Source of the DNA: an uncultured Bacteroidota bacterium
Lineage (GTDB): Bacteria > Bacteroidota > Bacteroidia > Flavobacteriales > Flavobacteriaceae
Assembly: GCA_902618245.1 (NCBI GenBank)
Contig: CACMZR010000008.1
Span: 31,973-95,972 of the forward strand
Reading direction: 5' to 3'
Length of the DNA stretch: 64,000 bases
Shown here: one piece after another, positions 1 to 7,877 of the stretch
Numbering within the stretch: the stretch's first letter is position 1
Layout of the letters: every line of letters starts with the position of its first letter
Made by a program: the position numbers and the translations under genes
The notes under the pieces: generated by a model
The model's input: the letters and a program-made list of their open reading frames with translations, nothing else
Databases searched by the model: none
Told to the model about the DNA's origin: nothing

Positions 1-636
1 ACTCTCAATAAATTTACCCCAAGCAGACATTGAAGCTTTATTAGATTGTCTAAATTTTCCAACATCAAATGCTTCCATAAAACTTTCAACTCCTACAAGA
101 ATATAATGTGTTTCTCCGTATGGACTTCTACCTAAATTGAAACTACCAAGAGTTACTCTTCGGTTTTTTGGCGCGTATTTTTTCTGATAATCTCCAAACC
201 CTTTTGCAAATTGAGAGGCATTTTTAACCTTCATCCAATAAACGGCTTGTATTGGATAGTTGCCAGGAGTACCGATTGAGACAAGACTTTTTCCAGCTGC
301 TGATGAGTGACTTTTGGTTAATTGGCCCATCTTTGTTAGATAAAGTTGAAAGTCTGTATTTTGACCACTAGAATATTGACTTCCCATTGCCTCCTGTGTG
401 CCGTAAAAGACAAGTGAATGTGACGCATTAATAGTACCGTCTCTAAAGTGATTCTCAAAAAGGAAAACCGTTACACCATCAGATTTACTTCCCTCTTTGC
501 TGAAGTAATCATCAGTTAGTTTTCCCACAGTTTCTACGTCTTCTGGGGCAACGTTAAAACTGTAGCTAGTCCAATAGTATTCTTGAGAAAAGAGAAAACT
601 ACTTGAAAATATAAATATTAGTATAAATTTTTTCAT
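1..636 (-). CDS. Secreted protein of unknown function, truncated by window edge (C-terminus missing)
   Basis: Manual reverse-strand reading gives an open frame from ATG at 636 to base 1: MKKFILIFIFSSSFLFSQEYYWTSYSFNVAPEDVETVGKLTDDYF... with a signal peptide. Absent from the ORF track, probably because no stop lies inside the window. Confidence 0.8.
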   Translation of the reverse strand, partial: MKKFILIFIFSSSFLFSQEYYWTSYSFNVAPEDVETVGKLTDDYFSKEGSKSDGVTVFLFENHFRDGTINASHSLVFYGTQEAMGSQYSSGQNTDFQLYLTKMGQLTKSHSSAAGKSLVSIGTPGNYPIQAVYWMKVKNASQFAKGFGDYQKKYAPKNRRVTLGSFNLGRSPYGETHYILVGVESFMEAFDVGKFRQSNKASMSAWGKFIES

Positions 637-729
637 TTTAATTGATTTATGGTTAATAAGTAGTAATATACAAAATACTCCCTGAAAATAATGAAGTATA
701 ATATATCCAAATCCTTAATGTTAAATTGA

Positions 730-1311
730 TCACAAAAATAGGCAGCCTTCTTGCTCAATTATTTCACCTGTGTCAATTAATTCTCTTGAGTAGTTTTTGT
801 CAGAGGGATGGAATATAAATTCCTGACCCTCTGAATTTGAAAAATGGAGTAAACCATCAATTACTTCATATTTATAAGTTATAGTATATTCAATTTCTTG
901 ACCTGTTCCATAGTAATCATAATCAAACCATAAAACATCCTCTTCATTCGTTTTAAATGTAATATTCCATTTTATCCCATCATAAACATTTTCGTCTCCT
1001 TTCCATCCTTTGCAATATGACACATCATTATTAATGTTGAAGAATGATATAAATACTGGCCCACCTCTTTTAAATTTGATATCTGAAAAGTCACTGTAAT
1101 AATTATCTGTATCTGCCCACATTGTATCATCATATTTGCTTAAAAATCTAGCACCACTAAATGAATTATATTGTTTCGGTAATCGATTAACTTGATAACC
1201 ACTTGTTTTAGTAAATGGATCTTGATTCCAAGACTCATATTGCCTAACATCAGTTTTAAAACAAGAAGAAATTAAAAAACTCAATAAGGCAGCTGCTAGT
1301 GATTTTTTCAT
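730..1311 (-). CDS. Tandem-family putative lipoprotein, copy 1 (unknown function)
   Basis: Signal peptide ending ISSC-FKTD; shared core SDFSDIKF...YFISFF.I.NDVSYCKGW...IEYTITYKYEVIDGLLHFSNSEGQ.FIFHPS..NYS..LIDT.EIIEQEGCLFL. Lacks the internal Cys pair found in the other copies. Confidence 0.85.
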   Translation of the reverse strand: MKKSLAAALLSFLISSCFKTDVRQYESWNQDPFTKTSGYQVNRLPKQYNSFSGARFLSKYDDTMWADTDNYYSDFSDIKFKRGGPVFISFFNINNDVSYCKGWKGDENVYDGIKWNITFKTNEEDVLWFDYDYYGTGQEIEYTITYKYEVIDGLLHFSNSEGQEFIFHPSDKNYSRELIDTGEIIEQEGCLFL

Positions 1312-1383
1312 TGATTTATGATTATCAAATATAATTTATAAACTTAATTAAAATTATAGATTATTATTTTTAGTTTATCCTAA

Positions 1384-1974
1384 TTATAAAAATAAACACC
1401 CTTCTTGTTCAATTATTTGGTTTGTATCAATTAATTCTTTTGAGTAATTTTTTTTTGATGGATGAAAAATAAATGATTGATCTTCAGAGTTGGAAAAATG
1501 GAGTAAACCATCAATTACTTCGTATTTATAGGTTATTGTATATTCAATTTCTTGGCCAGTCCCGTAATAATCAAAATCAAACCAAAAAACATCCCACTCA
1601 TCTTTTTTGATAGTTATGTCCCATTTTATTCCATTATAAATATTTTCACCTTTTTGCCATCCCTTACAATATGAAACGTCATTATCAATTTTAAAGAAGG
1701 ATATAAAATATGTAGCTGCGTTTTTAAATTTTATATCCGAAAACTCACTGTAATAATTATCTGTATCTGCCCACATTGAATCATCATATTTGTATAGAAA
1801 TTTGCAAGTCTTTACTCCACCACAGAAAACGTTATATTGTTGCGATAAACTGTTTATTTGTCCTCCACTTGCCCATTGACGTGGATCTAAATTTGCTGTA
1901 CCGTGTTGAATTACATCTGTCTTATAACAAGTAAAATGTATTAAGCACAAAGAAGCTACAAATATTTTTTTCAT
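1384..1974 (-). CDS. Tandem-family putative lipoprotein, copy 2
   Basis: Same core as copy 1; N-terminus MKKIFVASLCLIHFTCYKTDV; Cys pair FCGGVKTCKFL. Confidence 0.85.
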   Translation of the reverse strand: MKKIFVASLCLIHFTCYKTDVIQHGTANLDPRQWASGGQINSLSQQYNVFCGGVKTCKFLYKYDDSMWADTDNYYSEFSDIKFKNAATYFISFFKIDNDVSYCKGWQKGENIYNGIKWDITIKKDEWDVFWFDFDYYGTGQEIEYTITYKYEVIDGLLHFSNSEDQSFIFHPSKKNYSKELIDTNQIIEQEGCLFL

Positions 1975-2624
1975 CTGTTAATGATAATTACTTAAAACTA
2001 GAGGAACATACATCCCTCTAATTCAATTATTTCACTAGTATCAACAATATCTTTTGAATAATTTTTATCAGATGGGTGGAAAATAAATTCTTGACCCTCT
2101 GTATTTGAAAAATGAAGTAAACCATCAATTACTTCATATTTATAAGTTGTGGTATATTCAATTTCTTGACTTGTCCCATAATATTCATAATCAAACCAAA
2201 ACTCATCCCATTCATTTTTTTTTATTTTTATATTCCATTTTATTCCATCATAATTATTTTCACCTGGTCTCCATCCTTTGCAATATGAAACATCATTATT
2301 AATATCAAAGAAGGATATGAAATATGCAATGTTTAAAAATTGTACATCTGAAAAGTCACTATAATAATTTTCTGTATCTGCCCATATTGTACCGTCATAT
2401 TTAGATAAAAATTTACAACCTTTTCTTCCAAGACCTGCTGGATTGCAGAAGTATGTTAAGTCTTTTGGTTTTGTTGGGAGTTGTTGTCCACTAGCGAATG
2501 TGGCAGGATCTAAATTTTTTGAACCATATTGAACTATATCTGTTTTAAAACATGAAAACATGACTAAACATAAAGAAGCTACAAATATTTTTTTCATCTG
2601 TTAATGATAATTACTTAAAACTAG
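1951..2624. repeat. Direct repeat within lipoprotein array, period 623 bp; exact 51-bp repeat at 1951-2001 and 2574-2624
   Basis: agaagctacaaatatttttttcatctgttaatgataattacttaaaactag is present at both places; high similarity continues for roughly 200 bp on the higher-coordinate side. Confidence 0.85.
1998..2597 (-). CDS. Tandem-family putative lipoprotein, copy 3
   Basis: MKKIFVASLCLVMFSCFKTDIVQYGSKNLDPATFASGQQLPT; Cys pair FCNPAGLGRKGCKFL; shared core. Confidence 0.85.
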   Translation of the reverse strand: MKKIFVASLCLVMFSCFKTDIVQYGSKNLDPATFASGQQLPTKPKDLTYFCNPAGLGRKGCKFLSKYDGTIWADTENYYSDFSDVQFLNIAYFISFFDINNDVSYCKGWRPGENNYDGIKWNIKIKKNEWDEFWFDYEYYGTSQEIEYTTTYKYEVIDGLLHFSNTEGQEFIFHPSDKNYSKDIVDTSEIIELEGCMFL

Positions 2625-3220
2625 TAGAACATACATCCCTCTAATTCAATTATTTCACCAGTATCAACAATATTTTTTGAATAATCTTTATCAGATGGGT
2701 AGAAAATAAATTCTTGACCCTCTGTATTTGAAAAATGAAGTAAACTGTCAATTACTTCATATTTATAAGTTATGGTATATTCAATATCATTGCTAGTACC
2801 GTAATAATCATATTCAAACCATAACTCATCCCACTCATCTTTTGTGATCTTTATATCCCATTTTTTTCCATCTAAAATATTTTCACCTGTTCTCCATCCT
2901 TTGCAATATGAAACATCATTGTTAATATCAAAGAAGGATACAAAATATACCCAATTTAAAAAATGTACATCAGAAAAGTCACTATAATAATTTTCGATAT
3001 CTGACCAGAATGTATTATCATATTTGGCTAAAAACTTGCAGCCCTTTCTACCCAAACCTCCTGGATTACAAAATCGAGTATAACTTTGTTGCGCAGTAGG
3101 AAGTTGTTGTCCACTAGCGAATGTAGCAGGATCTAAATTTTTTGACCCATATTGAACTATATCTGTTTTAAAACACGAAAACATAACTAAACATAAAAAG
3201 CTAATGAATAACTTTCGCAT
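2621..3220 (-). CDS. Tandem-family putative lipoprotein, copy 4
   Basis: Segment CLVMFSCFKTDIVQYGSKNLDPATFASGQQLPT identical to copy 3; shared core. Confidence 0.85.
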   Translation of the reverse strand: MRKLFISFLCLVMFSCFKTDIVQYGSKNLDPATFASGQQLPTAQQSYTRFCNPGGLGRKGCKFLAKYDNTFWSDIENYYSDFSDVHFLNWVYFVSFFDINNDVSYCKGWRTGENILDGKKWDIKITKDEWDELWFEYDYYGTSNDIEYTITYKYEVIDSLLHFSNTEGQEFIFYPSDKDYSKNIVDTGEIIELEGCMFY

Positions 3221-3295
3221 TGATTTATGATTTGACTTAAATTTAATTATTGTTTTAAGATTAATGAAATTGCTATTCTTAATTCTTAGTCTAAT

Positions 3296-3856
3296 CTAAT
3301 TATAAAGCATGCAATCAACAAAATCTTTTATTTCATCAGTCCGATAAAAAATTAAAGAATCTCCTTCTGAGTTTGAAAAATGAAGTAAACTATCAATTAC
3401 TTCGTATCTATAGGTTATGGTGTATTCAATTTCTTGGTCTGTTCCATAATAATCATAGTCAAACCAAAACTCATCCCACTCATCTTTTTTGATTTTAATA
3501 TTCCATTTTATCGCACCGGATGTATTATCTCCTTTTTTCCATCCTTTACAATATGAAATATCTTTATCAATATTAAAAAAAGAGATGAAATATGGACCAG
3601 CATTCAAAAATCTGACACTTGAAAAATCACTGGAATAATTTTCTGTATCTGACCAGAATGTGTAATCATATTTGAATAAAAATTTACAGTTTTTTGGTGC
3701 ATTACAAAAACTTGTGTAGCTACGAGGAGCCGTTGGGTAAACTTGTCCATTATGCATACTGGCAGGATCTGTATTAGCTGTTTGGGATTGAACTATATCT
3801 GACTTAAAGCAAGAAGAAATTACAAAAAACGGAATTAGCAAAAGAATTTTTTTCAT
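3296..3856 (-). CDS. Tandem-family putative lipoprotein, copy 5 (shortened C-terminus)
   Basis: Start taken as ATG at 3856 (MKKILLLIPFFVISSCFKSD) instead of track start 3874; forms an ATGA overlap with the copy 6 stop; C-terminus diverged (DEIKDFVDCMLYN). Confidence 0.82.
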   Translation of the reverse strand: MKKILLLIPFFVISSCFKSDIVQSQTANTDPASMHNGQVYPTAPRSYTSFCNAPKNCKFLFKYDYTFWSDTENYSSDFSSVRFLNAGPYFISFFNIDKDISYCKGWKKGDNTSGAIKWNIKIKKDEWDEFWFDYDYYGTDQEIEYTITYRYEVIDSLLHFSNSEGDSLIFYRTDEIKDFVDCMLYN

Positions 3857-4464
3857 GCTCCGTAAAACGTACATCCTTCCATTTCAATAATTTCACCTGT
3901 ATCGATAGAATCTTTTGAATAATTTTTTTCTGAAGGGCTAAAAATAAAATTTTCATCATCAGAACTTGAAAAATGAAGTAAACTATCAATTACTTCATAT
4001 TTATACAGTATAGTGTATTCAATTTCTTGACTTGTCCCATAATACTCATAATCAAACCAAAATATATCCTCCTCATCTCTTTTGATTTCTATGTTCCATT
4101 TTATTCCATCATAAGTATTTTCACCTGGCCTCCATCCTCTGCAATATGATACATCATTAGTAATATCAAAGAAGGATATAAAATATCCAGAGTTTAAAAA
4201 TTGTATATCCGAAAAGTCACTGTAATAATTTTCTGTATCTGCCCAAAATGTATTATCATATTTTCGTAAAAATCGACAAAACTTTCTTCCAAGACCTGCT
4301 GGATCACAAATTATTGCTGTGTCAGTCATACCTCCAATACCACCATATTGAAGTCCACTCGCATCTCTAGGGGCAAGCTTATTTTTTTTCTCGAATTGAA
4401 CTATATCTGTTTTAAAACACGAAAATATTATAAAACATGATGCAGTTACAAATATCTTTTTCAT
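3853..4464 (-). CDS. Tandem-family putative lipoprotein, copy 6 (first in the array)
   Basis: MKKIFVTASCFIIFSCFKTDIVQF...; Cys pair ICDPAGLGRKFCRFL; shared core. Confidence 0.85.
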   Translation of the reverse strand: MKKIFVTASCFIIFSCFKTDIVQFEKKNKLAPRDASGLQYGGIGGMTDTAIICDPAGLGRKFCRFLRKYDNTFWADTENYYSDFSDIQFLNSGYFISFFDITNDVSYCRGWRPGENTYDGIKWNIEIKRDEEDIFWFDYEYYGTSQEIEYTILYKYEVIDSLLHFSSSDDENFIFSPSEKNYSKDSIDTGEIIEMEGCTFYGA

Positions 4465-4536
4465 TTAGAATAATTGCGTTTTGAAAATTACTAATAACTA
4501 TGCTATTTGTGATGATTTTAAACACTCAAATAAATT

Positions 4537-4551
4537 ATGAAACCGTTTCAT
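4537..4551. promoter_or_regulatory. Candidate operator: palindrome ATGAAACCGTTTCAT
   Basis: Perfect 7+1+7 inverted repeat (ATGAAAC-C-GTTTCAT) about 73 bp upstream of copy 6 start, in the ung/lipoprotein intergenic region; no T-run, so unlikely to be a terminator. Confidence 0.4.
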
Positions 4552-4565
4552 TTAAAATAAATTCA

Positions 4566-5240
4566 CTAATCTAGTGACCAATTTATTTCATTTTTACCTA
4601 CCTCTTTTAAGTAGCTGTTACATTTACTAAAATGTTTATTCCCAAACCAAAAGCCTCTGTTAGCACTCAGTGGTGACGGATGACCACTTTTCAGAACACA
4701 ATGTTTAAGACTATCTATTAAGTTAGTTTTTTGTTTTGCATAACTACCCCACAACATAAAAACGATATTTTCCTTTTTCTCAGAAATTATTCTAATAACC
4801 GAATCAGTAAATGTTTCCCATCCTATTTTTTGATGACTGCCCGCTTTATTGGCCTCAACAGTTAATGTTGCATTTAGTAAAAAGACACCTTGCCTTGCCC
4901 ATGGAGTCAGGTCACCACTTTTTGGATATTCGAGTCCTAAATCCATTTGAATCTCTTTAAAAATGTTAATTAATGAAGGTGGATGAGAAATTGAATTAGA
5001 AACTGAAAAACAATAACCGTGAGCTTGTTTTGGACCATGGTATGGATCTTGCCCAATAATAACAACTTTAACATCATCTAATGGACATTCGTTGAACGCT
5101 CTAAAAATATCTTTACCAGGTGGATAGCAAACAGTTTTGCTATATGCATTTTTAACGAAATCTACTAAATCAGTGAAATAAGGCTTTCTAAATTCAGAGT
5201 TTAAAAGTTTTTCCCAATTAGAATTTATTTGAACCTTCAT
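4566..5240 (-). CDS. ung: Uracil-DNA glycosylase
   Basis: Motifs VVIIGQDPYHGPKQAHGYCFSV, LLNATLTVEANKAGSH, HPSPLSANRGFWF. Confidence 0.97.
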   Translation of the reverse strand: MKVQINSNWEKLLNSEFRKPYFTDLVDFVKNAYSKTVCYPPGKDIFRAFNECPLDDVKVVIIGQDPYHGPKQAHGYCFSVSNSISHPPSLINIFKEIQMDLGLEYPKSGDLTPWARQGVFLLNATLTVEANKAGSHQKIGWETFTDSVIRIISEKKENIVFMLWGSYAKQKTNLIDSLKHCVLKSGHPSPLSANRGFWFGNKHFSKCNSYLKEVGKNEINWSLD

Positions 5241-5256
5241 GAATTTACTACTTTTG
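5229..5256 (+). promoter_or_regulatory. Putative Bacteroidota promoter for mutS2 (TTG-N17-TACTTTTG)
   Basis: -7-like TACTTTTG at 5249-5256, TTG at 5229-5231, GTG start at 5276. Confidence 0.4.
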
Positions 5257-5275
5257 TGAGGCTAAGTTAAGAAAA

Positions 5276-7450
5276 GTGGAAAGTCTTATTCCTAATAAAA
5301 CCCTTGAAGATTTAGAGTATATTGAAGTTTTAAATCAATGCGCAAACTTTGCAATTACTCAATTAGGGAAAGATGCAATACAGAAATTGCAACCCTCTGT
5401 AGACACAGAACAAATTGAAAAGCAGTTAAAATCTGTATCTGAATTTAAATCTTCATTTGATAATGAAAATAGAATACCAAACCATGGATTTGAATCACTT
5501 TTGGATATTATCCCTTTACTAAAAATTGAAAATAGTGTCTTAGCAATTAGCTCGTTTCGGAATATGGCCACAAATACTGAGACAACTAATAAGCTAATTA
5601 AATTTTTAATAAAGTTTCAAGCTTACTATCCGACGCTTTATGAATTTAGTAATAATATTAGCATTGAAAATGATATTATTCCAGCAATAGAAAGAGTCAT
5701 TGACCGTTTTGGTGAAATAAGAGATAAGGCATCTGATAATTTGTTTTCAATACGTAAAAAATTACAGCAATTACGAGGTAAAATAAGTAGTAGTTTTAAC
5801 AAATCACTTAGCCAGTATAACGGAGCAGATTACTTAGATGACATAAAAGAATCAATTGTCAATAATAGAAGAGTTCTTGCTGTTAAAGCAATGTATCGTC
5901 GAAAGGTAAAAGGGACTATAATGGGAAGCTCAAAAACAGGTAGCATCGTTTTTATTGAGCCTGAAACCACATATTTACAAAACCAAGAATTACAGAATCT
6001 GCTATTTGAAGAAACAGAGGAAATAAAAAAAATATTATCCGAATTAACTGATTTTTTTCGTCCTTACCTCCCCTACTTTCAAAACCAACACAGCTTTTTA
6101 CTCAAGTTTGACATTATTTATGCAAAGGCTTGTTATGGTAACGAAATTGACGGAATTTTTCCCAAAATAAATTCAGATGAAAAAGAGATCAATTATAAGA
6201 AGGCCTTCCACCCTCTTTTACTTCAGACAAATAAATTACAAAATAAATCTACTTATCCGCAAGATATAAAACTCAATTCTGAACACCGAATTATCGTAAT
6301 TTCTGGACCTAATGCTGGAGGAAAAAGTATTACATTAAAAACAGTCGGCTTATTACAACTAATGTTACAAAGTGGAATGCTTATTCCAGTAAAAGAAAAC
6401 AGTGTTGCGTGTATTTTTGAATTGATTTTAACTGATATTGGAGACAATCAGTCAATAGAAAATCAGTTAAGTACCTATTCTTATCGTTTAAATAATATGA
6501 AGTATTTTTTAAAAAAATGCAATTCGAATACTTTATTTTTAATAGATGAATTTGGGACTGGTTCTGATCCAGAATTAGGCGGAGCACTAGCTGAGGTTAT
6601 TTTGGAAGATTTTTATGAAAGAGAGGCATTAGGATTAATAACCACACACTATTCTAACCTAAAAGTCTTAGCAACAGAGCTTCCAAAAATGATTAATGCT
6701 AATATGCAATTCGATAGCAAGACATTAGAACCAATTTTTAAACTAGTTTTAGGTGAAGCAGGTAGCTCATTTACTTTTGAAGTAGCACAAAAAAATGGAC
6801 TTCCATATAACCTTGTTAATCGTGCAAAAAAGAAAATTGAAAAGGGTAAGGTCAGATTTGACGCTACAATTGCTAAACTTCAAAAAGAACGTAATCAACT
6901 TTTAAAAACTGGGGAAAGTTTGAAGAAAAAAGAATCAAAAGCTGAAGAGCAAAGTGAACAAACGGCTCAAATTAAGGCCAAATTAAAATCTAAACTCTCA
7001 AGCTATCAAGAACTTTTTGACCACAATCAAAAAATGATTGTTCTAGGAAATAAATTTAATGAAATCGGTGAGCGCTTTTTTAAAAACAATAAAAAAAGAC
7101 CATTAATATCAGAACTTTTAAAATTGGTTGAAAATGAAAACTCAAAACGTAAAAAAAAGTCAAACCTTTTGCTTAAAACTGAAAAAGAAAAGAAGAAAAA
7201 AATTAATGAGCAGGTAAATAAGGAAATTGCTCTGGTTAGAAAGGAAAAAAAGAAAAATAAAATTGATAAGCCGAAGAAATCAAATATTAAACTTAAAGTT
7301 GGTGATAGTGTAAGAATGTTTGACGGTCGATCCGTGGGATCTATTGACCTGATAGAAAAAAATAAAGCAATTGTGAATTATGGAGTCTTTAAAACACAAG
7401 TCAGCTTAGATCTTTTAGAGATAGTTGAAGATAAACAAAATAAGAAATGA
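5276..7450 (+). CDS. mutS2: Endonuclease MutS2 (DNA mismatch repair family ATPase)
   Basis: Walker A ISGPNAGGKSITLKTVG, LIDEFGTGSDPELGGALAEVIL, THYSNLK; GTG start; lysine-rich linker. Confidence 0.93.
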   Translation: MESLIPNKTLEDLEYIEVLNQCANFAITQLGKDAIQKLQPSVDTEQIEKQLKSVSEFKSSFDNENRIPNHGFESLLDIIPLLKIENSVLAISSFRNMATNTETTNKLIKFLIKFQAYYPTLYEFSNNISIENDIIPAIERVIDRFGEIRDKASDNLFSIRKKLQQLRGKISSSFNKSLSQYNGADYLDDIKESIVNNRRVLAVKAMYRRKVKGTIMGSSKTGSIVFIEPETTYLQNQELQNLLFEETEEIKKILSELTDFFRPYLPYFQNQHSFLLKFDIIYAKACYGNEIDGIFPKINSDEKEINYKKAFHPLLLQTNKLQNKSTYPQDIKLNSEHRIIVISGPNAGGKSITLKTVGLLQLMLQSGMLIPVKENSVACIFELILTDIGDNQSIENQLSTYSYRLNNMKYFLKKCNSNTLFLIDEFGTGSDPELGGALAEVILEDFYEREALGLITTHYSNLKVLATELPKMINANMQFDSKTLEPIFKLVLGEAGSSFTFEVAQKNGLPYNLVNRAKKKIEKGKVRFDATIAKLQKERNQLLKTGESLKKKESKAEEQSEQTAQIKAKLKSKLSSYQELFDHNQKMIVLGNKFNEIGERFFKNNKKRPLISELLKLVENENSKRKKKSNLLLKTEKEKKKKINEQVNKEIALVRKEKKKNKIDKPKKSNIKLKVGDSVRMFDGRSVGSIDLIEKNKAIVNYGVFKTQVSLDLLEIVEDKQNKK

Positions 7451-7845
7451 AAGAACTCATAGTCTTTTATGATGGGCCATGTATATTGTGTAACTCGATA
7501 ATTCTAAAGTTGTGCAAATGGGATAAAAATGACAATATCAGATTTACCAATCTTGATAGTGACTATGCAAAGTCCTTTTTTAAGAATAATCCAAGTTCAA
7601 TTCTAGATTGCGATTCAATAATTTCTTGGGATAGTGAAAAGCAATATTGTTCAGAAGCAAAAGCTGTATTTAGAGTTTTAAAATATTTGAATGGCTTCTG
7701 GAATTTATTTTTAATTTTTAATCTTCTACCAACGAGTTTATTAAATATAATATATCGATTTATAGCAAAAAATAGGTATAATTGGTTTGGGAAGCACGAT
7801 ATTTGTCCATTACCAGAAAAAAAATATGCTCACAAGTTTTTATGA
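7447..7845 (+). CDS. DUF393 / thiol-disulfide oxidoreductase DCC family protein
   Basis: N-terminal FYDGPCILCNSIILKLCKWD; ATGA overlap with mutS2 stop. Confidence 0.85.
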   Translation: MKELIVFYDGPCILCNSIILKLCKWDKNDNIRFTNLDSDYAKSFFKNNPSSILDCDSIISWDSEKQYCSEAKAVFRVLKYLNGFWNLFLIFNLLPTSLLNIIYRFIAKNRYNWFGKHDICPLPEKKYAHKFL

Positions 7846-7877
7846 CTCTAGATCTTAACGCTCAAGAAAAAATTCAT

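Noticed and set aside
2105-2302. 65-aa plus-strand ORF inside the lipoprotein array
   Set aside because: Antisense to copy 3; reading frame is not supported by any motif and is probably a by-product of the repeated sequence.
3804-3989. 61-aa minus-strand ORF across the copy 5/6 junction
   Set aside because: Alternative frame of copies 5 and 6, which are clearly coding in their own frames.
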